A stretch of 64,000 bases of DNA. Origin: Rhodocyclales bacterium. GTDB taxonomy: Bacteria; Pseudomonadota; Gammaproteobacteria; Burkholderiales; Rhodocyclaceae. Within the stretch, counting starts at the first letter, position 1; the number at the start of each line of letters is the position of its first letter. The position numbers and the translations under genes are program-made. Shown piece by piece: positions 51,254 through 60,808 of the stretch. The notes under the pieces were generated by a model. That model ran no database searches. It was not told the DNA's origin and saw nothing but the letters and a program-made list of their open reading frames with translations. The DNA lies in contig JACRIZ010000043.1 in assembly GCA_016235765.1 (NCBI GenBank), positions 43,021-107,020 on the forward strand, read 5' to 3'.

Positions 51254-52327
51254 TCAAGGCGAGAGCTTCCTGTGCCGCCGATACTTGTCCAGGAGGCCGC
51301 GCGACAGCAGGAGTTTGGCGATTGTCTTCAGGCTCCGGAGGCGCAGGGCGCCATGCCCGATGCTGCTTAGCAAATACTTGACGGCAGTCGGCTTGTCTCG
51401 CTCGAGGGCCGCTTCTGCGGCATTCAAGTAGCATGCTCCGATGCGCCTGTGAAAACGGAACCGGTGGCGGAGATAGAGTTCTGGGTCACTTGCCCGCACC
51501 TTTTCCAGGGTGGCAATGACATCGAGGGATATCTGCTCGCTGTTCTTTGACGAACTGAGCTGGGTATCGGAATATCGATACTTGAGCAAGGGAGTGTCGA
51601 TATAGGCAGCCGGCCCGTGGCGGCAGACGCGAATGAACCAATCGTAGTCCGTCCCGTTGGGGATGCGCTCGTCGAATTCCCCGACTGTGTCGATTACGGT
51701 GCGTCTGACCATGACGGTCGGCGGATGGATGAAATTGCCCCAAATGATTTGCTCGTAGATCGTCCCGAACAATACATTTACCTGCCCTGTGCCGCTGGTT
51801 TTGCCGTCGACGAAACTCAACGGTTTCCTCGACGCATAGAAGGCGGCCAAGCCTCCGGGGGTCCTGGCGACGCTGCGATAGTAGGTCGCAATATGGGAGG
51901 TTTCAACGACCCGGTCTGCGACGAATGCAGAGAAGTCCGACGAGCACAGGATGAGTTCCGGGATTTGGGCAAAGCACTCCACTTGAAGGGCCAGTCGCCC
52001 CGGCAGGCAAATGTCGTCGGCATCCAGAAGGGCGATCAAATCGCCTTTCGCAACTTTGAGTCCAAGATTGCGAGCCGATGCCAAGCCGCCATTCGACTTG
52101 CGCCTGTATACAATCTTGTCGCGGTATCCTTGGAGTACTGCAGCGGTCGAATCCGTCGAACCGTCGTCGATGACGACTATCTCGACATTCGGATAGGACT
52201 GAGCCAATACGCTGTCGATGGTCTCTGAAACGAATGCCGCCGCGTTGTAGCAAGGAATGACGACGCTGACCAACGGTGGTACCGTGGGCTGGCCGGAGAT
52301 GGCAGTATGCGTTTGGGGTGGGATCAT
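51254..52327 (-). CDS. Glycosyltransferase family 2
   Basis: PLVSVVIPCYNAAAFVSETIDSVLAQSYPNVEIVVIDDGSTDSTAAVL...LIALLDADDICLPGRLALQ. Confidence 0.94.
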   Translation of the reverse strand: MIPPQTHTAISGQPTVPPLVSVVIPCYNAAAFVSETIDSVLAQSYPNVEIVVIDDGSTDSTAAVLQGYRDKIVYRRKSNGGLASARNLGLKVAKGDLIALLDADDICLPGRLALQVECFAQIPELILCSSDFSAFVADRVVETSHIATYYRSVARTPGGLAAFYASRKPLSFVDGKTSGTGQVNVLFGTIYEQIIWGNFIHPPTVMVRRTVIDTVGEFDERIPNGTDYDWFIRVCRHGPAAYIDTPLLKYRYSDTQLSSSKNSEQISLDVIATLEKVRASDPELYLRHRFRFHRRIGACYLNAAEAALERDKPTAVKYLLSSIGHGALRLRSLKTIAKLLLSRGLLDKYRRHRKLSP

Positions 52328-52330
52328 CGA

Positions 52331-53803
52331 TTACGCCCTTTGCGTCAGCCGCCCGACCAGCACGCGGACGATACTGCGAGACTGCTGATCGAATAACAGA
52401 ACCAGTACCGAGTAGGTCAGGGTGCCGCCCAGCACTTGTGCAACCAGGCTTGCCCATCGGTTGCTCAGTGATATTGAATCGACAATCGCAAACATGACCA
52501 GTGACAGGAGCGCAAATTTCGCCGCGCTGACTAACGGAACGGAGTAGGGCAGCACCTTGCGGCCGGCATGCCAGGCCCCAAGAGCCAGCGCAACGTAGGC
52601 CAGCAGCGTCGCGAGAGCCGCGCCGACAATGCCGAGGCCGGGAATCAATCCGATGTTCAATGCAACATTCAAGACTGCACAGGATGCCATCAACGCAGCC
52701 ATGATCAGGGTGCGCTTGTGGATGTAGAGCCCGGCCGCGAGAATGCTGATGGCACCTTCCACAGCCATTCCGCCTACGACATAAGGAATTATCGTGGCAC
52801 CTTCGGCATACTTGTCGGACGCCAGGATGACTAGCACTTCCCCGCCTATCGCGGAGACGCCGGCCACCAGCGGAAACGCAACCAACAGATAGTAATGCAG
52901 GGTCTGACGGACGAAACGTCCAGTTTCGTCGGGACCTTTGTCCTCCCAGCAGCGAACGACCATGGGCATCGCTGCCTGGCCCAAGGCGGCGAGAAACACA
53001 ACCTGAACATATTGGCAGAAGTTGTATCCGGCCGAGTAGACGCCCAACGATTCGCTCCCCAGCATGGCCTCGATCACATAGCGATCACCAATGTTCAGCA
53101 CGATTCCGGACAACTCGAAAGCGATCATCGGAATGCCAAAGGCGAGCATGCGTCGGAACAGTTCCGGGGAGTATTCGCGCGGCGAGAATCGCCGCGTGCG
53201 GCTCATCGCCGCCAGCAGTACCCCTGTTGCGATGGCTTCGGCGATGACGGTCGCCCAGAAATATCCATAGAGGTCGCGCGCAACGCCGAACAGCGTGACC
53301 AGGACCAGGGCCAGGGAGCCATAGCGCTTGGCGACGTTGTAGATGTTCAGGGTTCCGCTTCGCTCCTCGGCGCGCAGGAAATTTACCAGACTGCTGTCGA
53401 TGGTCCGGATGAACAGCAGTATTGCGGTTATCAGGAAGAGACCCGCAACCCGTGGGTCGTTCCACCAGGCGGTCGGTATCGACTGACTCACGACGGCCCA
53501 TGCGACCGTCGTTGCCAGCCCGACAGCCATCATGCCGAACAGGGTGGTCGACAGGTACTGTGAAACGCTCGCATCTCGATGTCCGGATCGCACTTCGCCG
53601 TAGAAACGAACGATGGAGTGTTGAACGCCGAGTTTGGATATCGCCAGCAGTAGACCGAGCGTTGCAGAGATCAGGTTGAGTACGCCGTACTCGCCGACGG
53701 AAAAGATTCGGGTGAAGATGGGAAAGGAAATGAAGCCCGAAATCGTAACCAGCAGGTTCCCGACGGAGTAGTTGGAGACGTGACGCGCTAGCCGCCTAAG
53801 CAC
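52331..53803 (-). CDS. Wzx-like polysaccharide flippase (oligosaccharide/MATE-like superfamily)
   Basis: 490 aa, about 12-14 TM segments; SNYSVGNLLVTISGFISFPIFTRIFSVGEYGVLNLISATLGLLLAISKLGVQHSIVRFY. Confidence 0.92.
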   Translation of the reverse strand: MLRRLARHVSNYSVGNLLVTISGFISFPIFTRIFSVGEYGVLNLISATLGLLLAISKLGVQHSIVRFYGEVRSGHRDASVSQYLSTTLFGMMAVGLATTVAWAVVSQSIPTAWWNDPRVAGLFLITAILLFIRTIDSSLVNFLRAEERSGTLNIYNVAKRYGSLALVLVTLFGVARDLYGYFWATVIAEAIATGVLLAAMSRTRRFSPREYSPELFRRMLAFGIPMIAFELSGIVLNIGDRYVIEAMLGSESLGVYSAGYNFCQYVQVVFLAALGQAAMPMVVRCWEDKGPDETGRFVRQTLHYYLLVAFPLVAGVSAIGGEVLVILASDKYAEGATIIPYVVGGMAVEGAISILAAGLYIHKRTLIMAALMASCAVLNVALNIGLIPGLGIVGAALATLLAYVALALGAWHAGRKVLPYSVPLVSAAKFALLSLVMFAIVDSISLSNRWASLVAQVLGGTLTYSVLVLLFDQQSRSIVRVLVGRLTQRA

Positions 53804-54965
53804 CGTGCTGCTTCCCTGCGTTGCTGCCGTGAGCGTTCCGATTGCGGGCCAGAGCGGGAAATATCCGCTTCAAGTGGCCTTTCAGTCTCGAGATGCCTTT
53901 GGTCTGGAGGAGATGGAGCGTCGTTTGCGCGCCGGGACGAAAGGCCGTGAAGGCGTGCGTCTCGCGGCGCGATTTTCCCCATTGCGTCTTGTAGCCATGG
54001 TCACCGCGAAGGAAGTCGTAAACGTCGTTGCCCTCCCCAATCGCGTGCTCCAGGGAGTATCCGATCAAGACCAAGCCCGGGCGAAGCCGCTCATAGTCCG
54101 GATCGAATCCGGCCTGAAAGTAGAAGATCTGGTTGCGAAAGCGGTAACAGTAAAGGACCGCAATGCGCTTGCCGTCTGCCTCGAGACAGTAAAGCCGGAT
54201 CCGGTCGTGACGGGCGATGGCGTGAACCACGTCGCGATGGAAGGCGATGTATTCGGGTGTCGAGAACGAGTGGCCTTCCGGATTTCCTTGCCAACGCTTG
54301 TGGTGCAGTTCGATGAGACTGCCGAGGACATCGTCGACCTGGTTCTCCTCGGTCACGACATAGAATCGACCCTGGTGCTGGGTTTCGATCTTCCGGCGTG
54401 TGCGCCGAATGGTGTTTCTTCGATCACCATTGAGGCTCGCCAGATAGTCATCCCAGGTTCGGGGCAGCGCCGCGAGTGCAATCGTCGCGGAAAGCTCTGA
54501 AGTGTGGAAATAGCCGCATGCCCGGAATTGGCGATCGAGTTCAGCGTAGAAGTCTGAACTCTGGTCGAGATCACTGAGGCACAGGATCGACCAATTCGGA
54601 AGCTGGTGGATGACAAAGGTCACCAAGACGGGGATGGTCAGGTTTGCCGACGCTGGATCAAGGATCGGGCCGAGATAATCCGGCGATGTGTCGCCACCCG
54701 TACCAATGAATCTGGCGGTGGTGGTTGGCCAAATTCGCAGGACTCTGGTTTGCTGCAGATAGATGGGCAATATGGCTTTGAGGCGGTCGTCGTCCCAAAC
54801 GGTGACGATGCAGAGACTATGGTGCTTCCCATAGTGTTGCCACCAATGGTGGTTCCACTCCCAAGTCATGAATATGCTTGCTGCGTCCGCCGTCTCGAGT
54901 AGTTCATTCCAGTCGGTCGCGATTGCAAGGAACTGCTCGGCGGAATCAATTACGCGAACTTCCAT
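53796..54965 (-). CDS. CelD/BcsL / FemAB-like GNAT-fold acyltransferase
   Basis: WNELLETADAASIFMTWEWNHHWWQHYGKHHSLCIVTVWDDDRLKAILPIYL...RFRNQIFYFQAGFDPDYERLRPGLVLIGYSLEHAIGEGNDVYDFLRGDHGYKTQWGKSRR. Confidence 0.9.
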   Translation of the reverse strand: MEVRVIDSAEQFLAIATDWNELLETADAASIFMTWEWNHHWWQHYGKHHSLCIVTVWDDDRLKAILPIYLQQTRVLRIWPTTTARFIGTGGDTSPDYLGPILDPASANLTIPVLVTFVIHQLPNWSILCLSDLDQSSDFYAELDRQFRACGYFHTSELSATIALAALPRTWDDYLASLNGDRRNTIRRTRRKIETQHQGRFYVVTEENQVDDVLGSLIELHHKRWQGNPEGHSFSTPEYIAFHRDVVHAIARHDRIRLYCLEADGKRIAVLYCYRFRNQIFYFQAGFDPDYERLRPGLVLIGYSLEHAIGEGNDVYDFLRGDHGYKTQWGKSRRETHAFTAFRPGAQTTLHLLQTKGISRLKGHLKRIFPALARNRNAHGSNAGKQHGA

Positions 54966-55523
54966 ATCTTCAACAGTATCGGATGGCAGCTCGACAGCCG
55001 ACGACGCGGCGGCACATGCCCATCGGCAAAGCCACCACAGGTGGTGTCGCTGGGGCCGCTGCGGCAGGGCAGTAGTTGTCGTACATCGTGATTCAGCGTT
55101 TGCCGGTTGAGAAATCGCAGCGGGCGGCGATTTCGCGTGGTTGGGAATGGGCGATCTCGACGGCGTCGAAGCAGGATTCTATTCGTTTTGCCGCGGCGGT
55201 TGGTTGCGCAGTTCATGAAGACACTATGGAAATCAGCGTTTCTTCATTCCCACTACAATCTTCATGGAATCTTGCGTGCCGGTGGCGAGGAACGCGGAAG
55301 GCTTTCCCGCCTCCAGGCTGGCAATAAGCGAGCGCGTTGGTACATTCGGACTAATAAATCGATCCATCGAATCGAAGCGTATAACATAGGCGCCGGGACG
55401 AGGGCCATCCTTCTTGACGTCGCGGCTTGCGTCGATGCCTTGATCATGATTCGTGCTTCGTTCCATGACGAACGAAACGGCTAGAATGCTGCCAATCTTT
55501 TACAACTATTGCAGGGAGTCGCA

Positions 55524-56810
55524 ATGTCTCGCGTCGTCGCCGTCTGTGGTTTGGGGTACGTAGGTCTGCCGCTTGCCGTCGAATTCGGCAAAAAGCATGA
55601 AACGATTGGCTTTGATCTCTCGGAAACGAAGATTGCCAATTACAAGAAGTTCATCGATCCAACCGGTGAAGTCAGTACCGAGGACCTGAAGGCCGCGCGC
55701 CACTTGTCGGTATCCACAGACCCCACAACGCTGGCAAAGGCGGACGTGATCATCATCGCCGTGCCGACCCCGGTTGATGAGGCGCATATCCCCGATTTCT
55801 CGCCGCTGGTCGGTTCCTCGACCACCGTCGGCAAGTACATGAAGAAGGGTGCGATCGTCGTCTATGAATCGACGGTTTATCCCGGCGCCACGGAAGAAGT
55901 CTGCATTCCCTTGCTGGAAAAGCACTCCGGCATGAAGTGGAAGAAGGATTTCCACGTCGGCTATTCGCCGGAGCGGGTCAACCCGGGCGACAAGGAGCGG
56001 ACGATCACCAGGATCGTCAAGGTCGTCTCGGGCGACGATGCGGCGACCCTCGATACGGTGGCGGAAGTCTATGGTTCCGTGATCACCGCGGGCGTCCATC
56101 GCGCCAGTTCGATCAAGGTCGCCGAAGCGGCCAAGGTCATCGAGAATACGCAGCGCGACCTGAACATCGCCTTGATGAACGAGTTGTCGATCATCTTCGG
56201 CCGCATCGGCATCGATACCCTGGAGGTGTTGCAGGCGGCCGGCACCAAGTGGAACTTCCTGCCGTTCCGTCCGGGTCTGGTTGGCGGCCACTGCATCGGC
56301 GTCGATCCCTACTACCTGACGCACAAGGCCGAGATGCTCGGCTACCATCCGGAAGTGATCCTTGCCGGCCGGCGCATCAACGACGGCATGGCGGCCTACA
56401 TCGCTCAGCAGACCATCAAGGGCCTGATCCGGAGCGGCAGCGCCGTCAAGGGCGCCAGGGTCGCGGTGCTCGGCCTGACCTTCAAGGAGAACTGTCCCGA
56501 CCTGCGCAACTCGAAGGTGGCGGATCTGGTTCGGGAACTCCAGGACTATGGCTGCGATGTCTCGGTGCACGACCCCATCGCGGAGGCTCCGGAGGCCAAG
56601 CATGAGTACGGCATCACGCTGTGCTCCTGGAACGACATGCCGAAGAATGCGGATGCGATCGTTGCGGCGGTTGCGCACCGCGAGTACCTGGGCATGCCGC
56701 TGTCGGACGTTCTTGGTCGCCTGAAGTCGGGTGGCCTTTTCGTCGATGTGAAGTCCGCCTACGATCAGGCTGCCATTGGCAAGGCCGGCTACGTGCTCTG
56801 GCGGCCCTGA
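55524..56810 (+). CDS. tviB: Nucleotide sugar dehydrogenase, TviB/WbpO-like (UDP-N-acetyl-hexosamine 6-dehydrogenase)
   Basis: VVAVCGLGYVGLPLAVEFGKKHETIGFDLSETKI; YESTVYPGATEEVCIPLLE; WNFLPFRPGLVGGHCIGVDPYYLTHKAEMLGYHPEVILAGRRINDGM. Confidence 0.92.
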   Translation: MSRVVAVCGLGYVGLPLAVEFGKKHETIGFDLSETKIANYKKFIDPTGEVSTEDLKAARHLSVSTDPTTLAKADVIIIAVPTPVDEAHIPDFSPLVGSSTTVGKYMKKGAIVVYESTVYPGATEEVCIPLLEKHSGMKWKKDFHVGYSPERVNPGDKERTITRIVKVVSGDDAATLDTVAEVYGSVITAGVHRASSIKVAEAAKVIENTQRDLNIALMNELSIIFGRIGIDTLEVLQAAGTKWNFLPFRPGLVGGHCIGVDPYYLTHKAEMLGYHPEVILAGRRINDGMAAYIAQQTIKGLIRSGSAVKGARVAVLGLTFKENCPDLRNSKVADLVRELQDYGCDVSVHDPIAEAPEAKHEYGITLCSWNDMPKNADAIVAAVAHREYLGMPLSDVLGRLKSGGLFVDVKSAYDQAAIGKAGYVLWRP

Positions 56811-56813
56811 GCA

Positions 56814-57848
56814 ATGACCGCCTATCAGCAACTGCAATCCCGCCTGCGGGGCGAGCGTCATGTATGGCTCGTCACCGGCGTCGCCGGCTTCATCGGCAGC
56901 AACCTGCTCGAAGCCCTGTTGAAACTTGACCAGTCGGTGGTGGGCCTGGACAACTTCGCGACCGGCCACCAGCACAACCTGGATCAAGTCCAGGGACTGG
57001 TGACGCCGGAGCGATGGGCGCGGTTTCGCTTCATCAAGGGCGACATCCGCAGGCTCGAGGATTGCCGCACCGCCTGCGCCGGCGTTGATTACGTCCTGCA
57101 CGAGGCGGCGCTGGGCTCCGTGCCGCGGTCGCTGGAAGACCCTATCACGACCAACGCGACGAACATCGACGGCTTCCTGAATATGCTGGTCGCCGCTCGC
57201 GACGCGAGCGTCAAGCGCTTTGTCTATGCGGCGTCGAGTTCAACCTACGGCGACCATCCTGGGTTGCCGAAGGTGGAGGATCGGATCGGCAAGCCCTTGT
57301 CGCCCTACGCGGTCACGAAACTGGTCAATGAGCAATACGCCGACGTGTTTACGCGCGCTTACGGTTTCCGGACCATCGGTCTGCGCTACTTCAACATCTT
57401 CGGCCAGCGTCAGGATCCGAATGGCGCCTACGCGGCGGTGGTGCCAAAGTGGACGGCGGCGATGATGGCGGGTGAGCAGGTTTGGATCAACGGCGACGGC
57501 GAGACCAGTCGGGACTTCTGCTATATCGCCAACACCGTACAGGCCAATCTGTTGGCTGCGACGGTGACGAGTGACGAGGCGACCAACCAGGTCTACAACG
57601 TCGCGGTCGGCGATCGTACGACCTTGAACGATCTGTTCGAGGCGATTCGCGTGCTGCTGGCGCCACGCTTCAAGCATCTTGCCGACTTCAAGCCCAGCTA
57701 CCGCGACTTCCGGGCGGGTGACGTACGGCATTCACTGGCCGACGTCACCAAGGCTCGGACCTTGTTGGGCTACGAGCCCAGCCATCGCATCGGCGAGGGC
57801 CTGCGGGAAGCGATGGACTGGTACGTCGCCAACGTCGGCGGCAAGTAG
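56814..57848 (+). CDS. tviC: NAD-dependent epimerase, TviC/WbpP-like (UDP-N-acetyl-hexosamine(uronate) 4-epimerase)
   Basis: [108 protein letters not shown]. Confidence 0.92.
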   Translation: MTAYQQLQSRLRGERHVWLVTGVAGFIGSNLLEALLKLDQSVVGLDNFATGHQHNLDQVQGLVTPERWARFRFIKGDIRRLEDCRTACAGVDYVLHEAALGSVPRSLEDPITTNATNIDGFLNMLVAARDASVKRFVYAASSSTYGDHPGLPKVEDRIGKPLSPYAVTKLVNEQYADVFTRAYGFRTIGLRYFNIFGQRQDPNGAYAAVVPKWTAAMMAGEQVWINGDGETSRDFCYIANTVQANLLAATVTSDEATNQVYNVAVGDRTTLNDLFEAIRVLLAPRFKHLADFKPSYRDFRAGDVRHSLADVTKARTLLGYEPSHRIGEGLREAMDWYVANVGGK

Positions 57849-57862
57849 CGACGCACGGCGGA

Positions 57863-58666
57863 CTACGCCGCGAGCTTGCTCTTGCGGTGCGGGGCGATGA
57901 CTTGCAGTATCTGCGCGAAAACCTTGGGTGTGCCGCCGACGATGTTGCCGGTGGCGAGGTAGTTCGACTCGCCCGCGAGGTCGCCGACCAAGCCGCCGGC
58001 TTCGCTGATGAGCAACGCGCCAGCCGCCATGTCCCAGGGCGACAGGCCGAATTCCCAGAAGCCGTCCAGCCGCCCGCAAGCCACGTAGGCGAGGTCGAGC
58101 GAGGCGGCGCCCGGCCGGCGCACGCCGGCAGTCCGCTTGGTCATTTCCTTGAAAATCGCCAGATAGGCGTCGACGTGGTCGAACATGCGGTACGGGAAGC
58201 CGGTGCCGATCAGGGCTTCGTCCAGCCGGGTTCGTTTCGAGACGCGGATGCGCTTGTCGTTGAGGAATGCGCCGGCGCCTTTCGACGCCGTGAACAGCTC
58301 GTTGCGCGAAGGGTCGTAGATCACGGCGTGCGCCAATACGCCCTTGTGCGCCTGGGCGATCGAGACGGCATACTGCGGGAAGCCGTGGATGAAGTTGGTG
58401 GTGCCGTCCAGCGGATCGATGATCCATTGATACTCGCTGTCTTCGTCGCCGGAACGGCCGGTCTCCTCTGCTAAAATCGCATGCTTCGGATAGGCCTCGC
58501 GGAGCGTCTCGATGATGGCGGCCTCGGCTGCCTTGTCGATCTCGGTGACGAAGTCATTCTGTTGTTTGACGCTTACCGTGAGCTGGCCAATGTCGAGGCT
58601 GGCGCGGTTGATGATCTGGCCGGCGCGCCGGGCAGCCTTGATGGCAATATTGAGTGTGGGATGCAT
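57863..58666 (-). CDS. suhB: Inositol-1-monophosphatase family protein
   Basis: [64 protein letters not shown]. Confidence 0.96.
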   Translation of the reverse strand: MHPTLNIAIKAARRAGQIINRASLDIGQLTVSVKQQNDFVTEIDKAAEAAIIETLREAYPKHAILAEETGRSGDEDSEYQWIIDPLDGTTNFIHGFPQYAVSIAQAHKGVLAHAVIYDPSRNELFTASKGAGAFLNDKRIRVSKRTRLDEALIGTGFPYRMFDHVDAYLAIFKEMTKRTAGVRRPGAASLDLAYVACGRLDGFWEFGLSPWDMAAGALLISEAGGLVGDLAGESNYLATGNIVGGTPKVFAQILQVIAPHRKSKLAA

Positions 58667-58692
58667 GGCCGCGATTCTAGCAGACGGGCACT

Positions 58693-59418
58693 ATGAGCCT
58701 TCCTTCGCCGCTTGAGCGGATACGCGTCGTACTGTCTCATCCCAGCCATCCCGGCAATATCGGCGCCGCCGCCCGCGCGATGAAGACGATGGGACTGACG
58801 CGCCTCTACCTGGTCAATCCCAAGATATTTCCGGATCCGCAGGCGGATGCCATGGCGACCGGCGCCACCGACCTCCTGGTGAGCGCCAGGATCTGTGAGT
58901 CCCTCGCCGAGGCGCTTGCCGGAACAGTCTCGGCCACGGCACTCACCAGCCGCCGGCGCGACCTGGCCACCGAACCGACCTGGGCCAGGCAGGCCGCGGC
59001 GGAACTGGTGGCGCAGGCCGGTACCGGTGACGTGGCACTGGTGTTCGGCAACGAGACGGCGGGGCTGTCCAACGAGGAGGTTTCGTTGTGCCGCAATTGG
59101 GCACTGATTCCGACCAGTCCGGCATTCAAGTCGTTGAATCTCGCGCAGGCGGTGCAGATCCTCTGCTATGAGTTGCGCTTGGCCGCCGTGGATGTCGGTG
59201 CGCCGCCGTCGGTGACCGAGGCAGGCGAACCGGCCAGTCACGAGGAAGTCGAGGCGCTCATCGACCATCTGGAGCGGGCGGTGGTGGCAAGCGGTTTTCT
59301 CGATCCCGCCAAGCCGAAGCGCTTGATTCCGCGCATGCGGCGGATGTTCGCGCGGGCAGGTCTGGAAAAGGAAGAGATCAACATCCTGCGCGGCATGCTG
59401 TCTTCGTTCGAGAAATAA
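58693..59418 (+). CDS. trmJ: tRNA (cytidine/uridine-2'-O-)-methyltransferase, TrmJ-like SPOUT family
   Basis: IRVVLSHPSHPGNIGAAARAMKTMGLTRLYLVNPK; LVFGNETAGLSNEEVSLCRNWALIPTSPAFKSLNLAQAVQILCYELR. Confidence 0.94.
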   Translation: MSLPSPLERIRVVLSHPSHPGNIGAAARAMKTMGLTRLYLVNPKIFPDPQADAMATGATDLLVSARICESLAEALAGTVSATALTSRRRDLATEPTWARQAAAELVAQAGTGDVALVFGNETAGLSNEEVSLCRNWALIPTSPAFKSLNLAQAVQILCYELRLAAVDVGAPPSVTEAGEPASHEEVEALIDHLERAVVASGFLDPAKPKRLIPRMRRMFARAGLEKEEINILRGMLSSFEK

Positions 59419-59425
59419 GTTGACC

Positions 59426-59443
59426 CCCGGAGTCGGGATTTTT
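59426..59443 (+). terminator. Weak Rho-independent terminator candidate downstream of trmJ
   Basis: CCCG-GAGT-CGGG-ATTTTT: 4-bp GC stem, tetraloop and short T-tract directly after the trmJ stop. Confidence 0.4.
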
Positions 59444-59475
59444 AATATTTCACTACTTACTAATGATTGCGTTCA

Positions 59476-60228
59476 ATGTTCGCCCACTTTCGTGAAGACC
59501 TCGCCTGCGTTTTCGACCGCGACCCGGCAGCTCGGACGACCTGGGAAGTCCTGACCTGCTATCCGGGTTTCCATGCCCTGACGCTGCATCGTTTTTCCCA
59601 CTGGCTCTGGGGCCATCGCCTGCGCTGGTTGGCGCGTGCAACGTCGCATTTCACGCGCTGGATAACCGGAATCGAGATCCACCCTGGGGCGACCATCGGC
59701 CGGCGAGTCTTCATCGACCACGGCATGGGCGTCGTGATCGGCGAAACGGCGGAGATATCCGACGACTGCACCCTCTATCACGGGGTGACGCTCGGTGGTA
59801 CCTCCTGGAACAAGGGCAAGCGCCATCCGACGCTGATGCCCGGCGTCGTCATCGGCGCCGGGGCGAAGGTGCTGGGCCCGATCACGATCGGCGCGGGTGC
59901 CAAGGTGGGCTCGAATGCGGTGGTGGTGCGCGACGTGCCGGAAGGCGCGACGGCGGTCGGTATCCCGGCGCGCATCGTCGAGCCAGGCCGCGACCAGGCC
60001 CGGCACGAAAAGGCTGCCGAGATGGGGTTTTCCGCCTATGCCGTTACGCGCAGCGACGACGATCCCCTGTCGATGGCGATCCATGGTTTGCTGGATCATG
60101 CGGTCGAGACGGATCGTCGCATCGAACTGCTGCTACGCTATATCGAGCGTTGCGGGGTATCCGTGGAGGACGATGTGGCCACCGCCGACAAATTCGATCC
60201 GAAATACCTATCCAAAATTGTTGACTAA
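59476..60228 (+). CDS. cysE: Serine O-acetyltransferase
   Basis: [56 protein letters not shown]; left-handed beta-helix hexapeptides; adjacent to the isc operon. Confidence 0.96.
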   Translation: MFAHFREDLACVFDRDPAARTTWEVLTCYPGFHALTLHRFSHWLWGHRLRWLARATSHFTRWITGIEIHPGATIGRRVFIDHGMGVVIGETAEISDDCTLYHGVTLGGTSWNKGKRHPTLMPGVVIGAGAKVLGPITIGAGAKVGSNAVVVRDVPEGATAVGIPARIVEPGRDQARHEKAAEMGFSAYAVTRSDDDPLSMAIHGLLDHAVETDRRIELLLRYIERCGVSVEDDVATADKFDPKYLSKIVD

Positions 60229-60250
60229 TAAGGCCATTGCCCAATATAGT
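60221..60250 (+). promoter_or_regulatory. Probable sigma70 promoter for iscR, overlapping the 3' end of cysE
   Basis: TTGACT (60221-60226), 18-nt spacer, TATAGT (60245-60250), 61 bp upstream of the iscR ATG. Confidence 0.6.
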
Positions 60251-60310
60251 TGAGCGCAACGGTCAGGTATTCTGCCGTTGCCCTTCAACGAGAGACTTCG
60301 AGGTAACCCT

Positions 60311-60799
60311 ATGAGACTGACAACTAAAGGACGTTTCGCGGTCACGGCCATGATTGACCTTGCCCTGCGCCAACACTCCGGCCCCGTGACCCTTGCAGGT
60401 ATCGCGGATCGCCAGAAGATTTCGCTGTCCTACCTGGAACAACTGTTCGGCAAGTTGCGCCGCAACCATCTGGTTGCCAGCGTACGCGGCCCGGGCGGCG
60501 GCTATTGCCTGGCCAAACCGATGACCCAGATGTCGGTGGCGGACATCATCCAGGCCGTCGACGAAACGCTTGACGCCACGCAGTGCGGTGGCCGCGGCGA
60601 CTGCCACGACGATCATCCCTGCATGACGCACAACCTGTGGACCAGCCTGAACCAGAAGATGTTCGATTACCTGCGTTCGGTGACGCTGCAGGAACTCGTG
60701 GACCAGCAGAAGAACAACGCGGAATGCATCGCTGCCCTGCAGGAAGAGGCGCCCACGCGCCGCCCGGTTCGACGCATTCCGGTGGCGCTGACGGCCTGA
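60311..60799 (+). CDS. iscR: Fe-S cluster assembly transcriptional regulator IscR (Rrf2 family)
   Basis: MRLTTKGRFAVTAMIDLALRQHSGPVTLAGIADRQKISLSYLEQLFGKLRRNHLVASVRGPGGGYCLAKP; cluster ligands C-x5-C-x5-C (QCGGRGDCHDDHPC). Confidence 0.97.
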   Translation: MRLTTKGRFAVTAMIDLALRQHSGPVTLAGIADRQKISLSYLEQLFGKLRRNHLVASVRGPGGGYCLAKPMTQMSVADIIQAVDETLDATQCGGRGDCHDDHPCMTHNLWTSLNQKMFDYLRSVTLQELVDQQKNNAECIAALQEEAPTRRPVRRIPVALTA

Positions 60800-60808
60800 G
60801 GCCAACCC

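Noticed and set aside
59444-59475. Possible cysE promoter in ttaatatttcactacttactaatgattgcg
   Set aside because: A/T-rich but no convincing -35/-10 pair with acceptable spacing; not reported as a feature.
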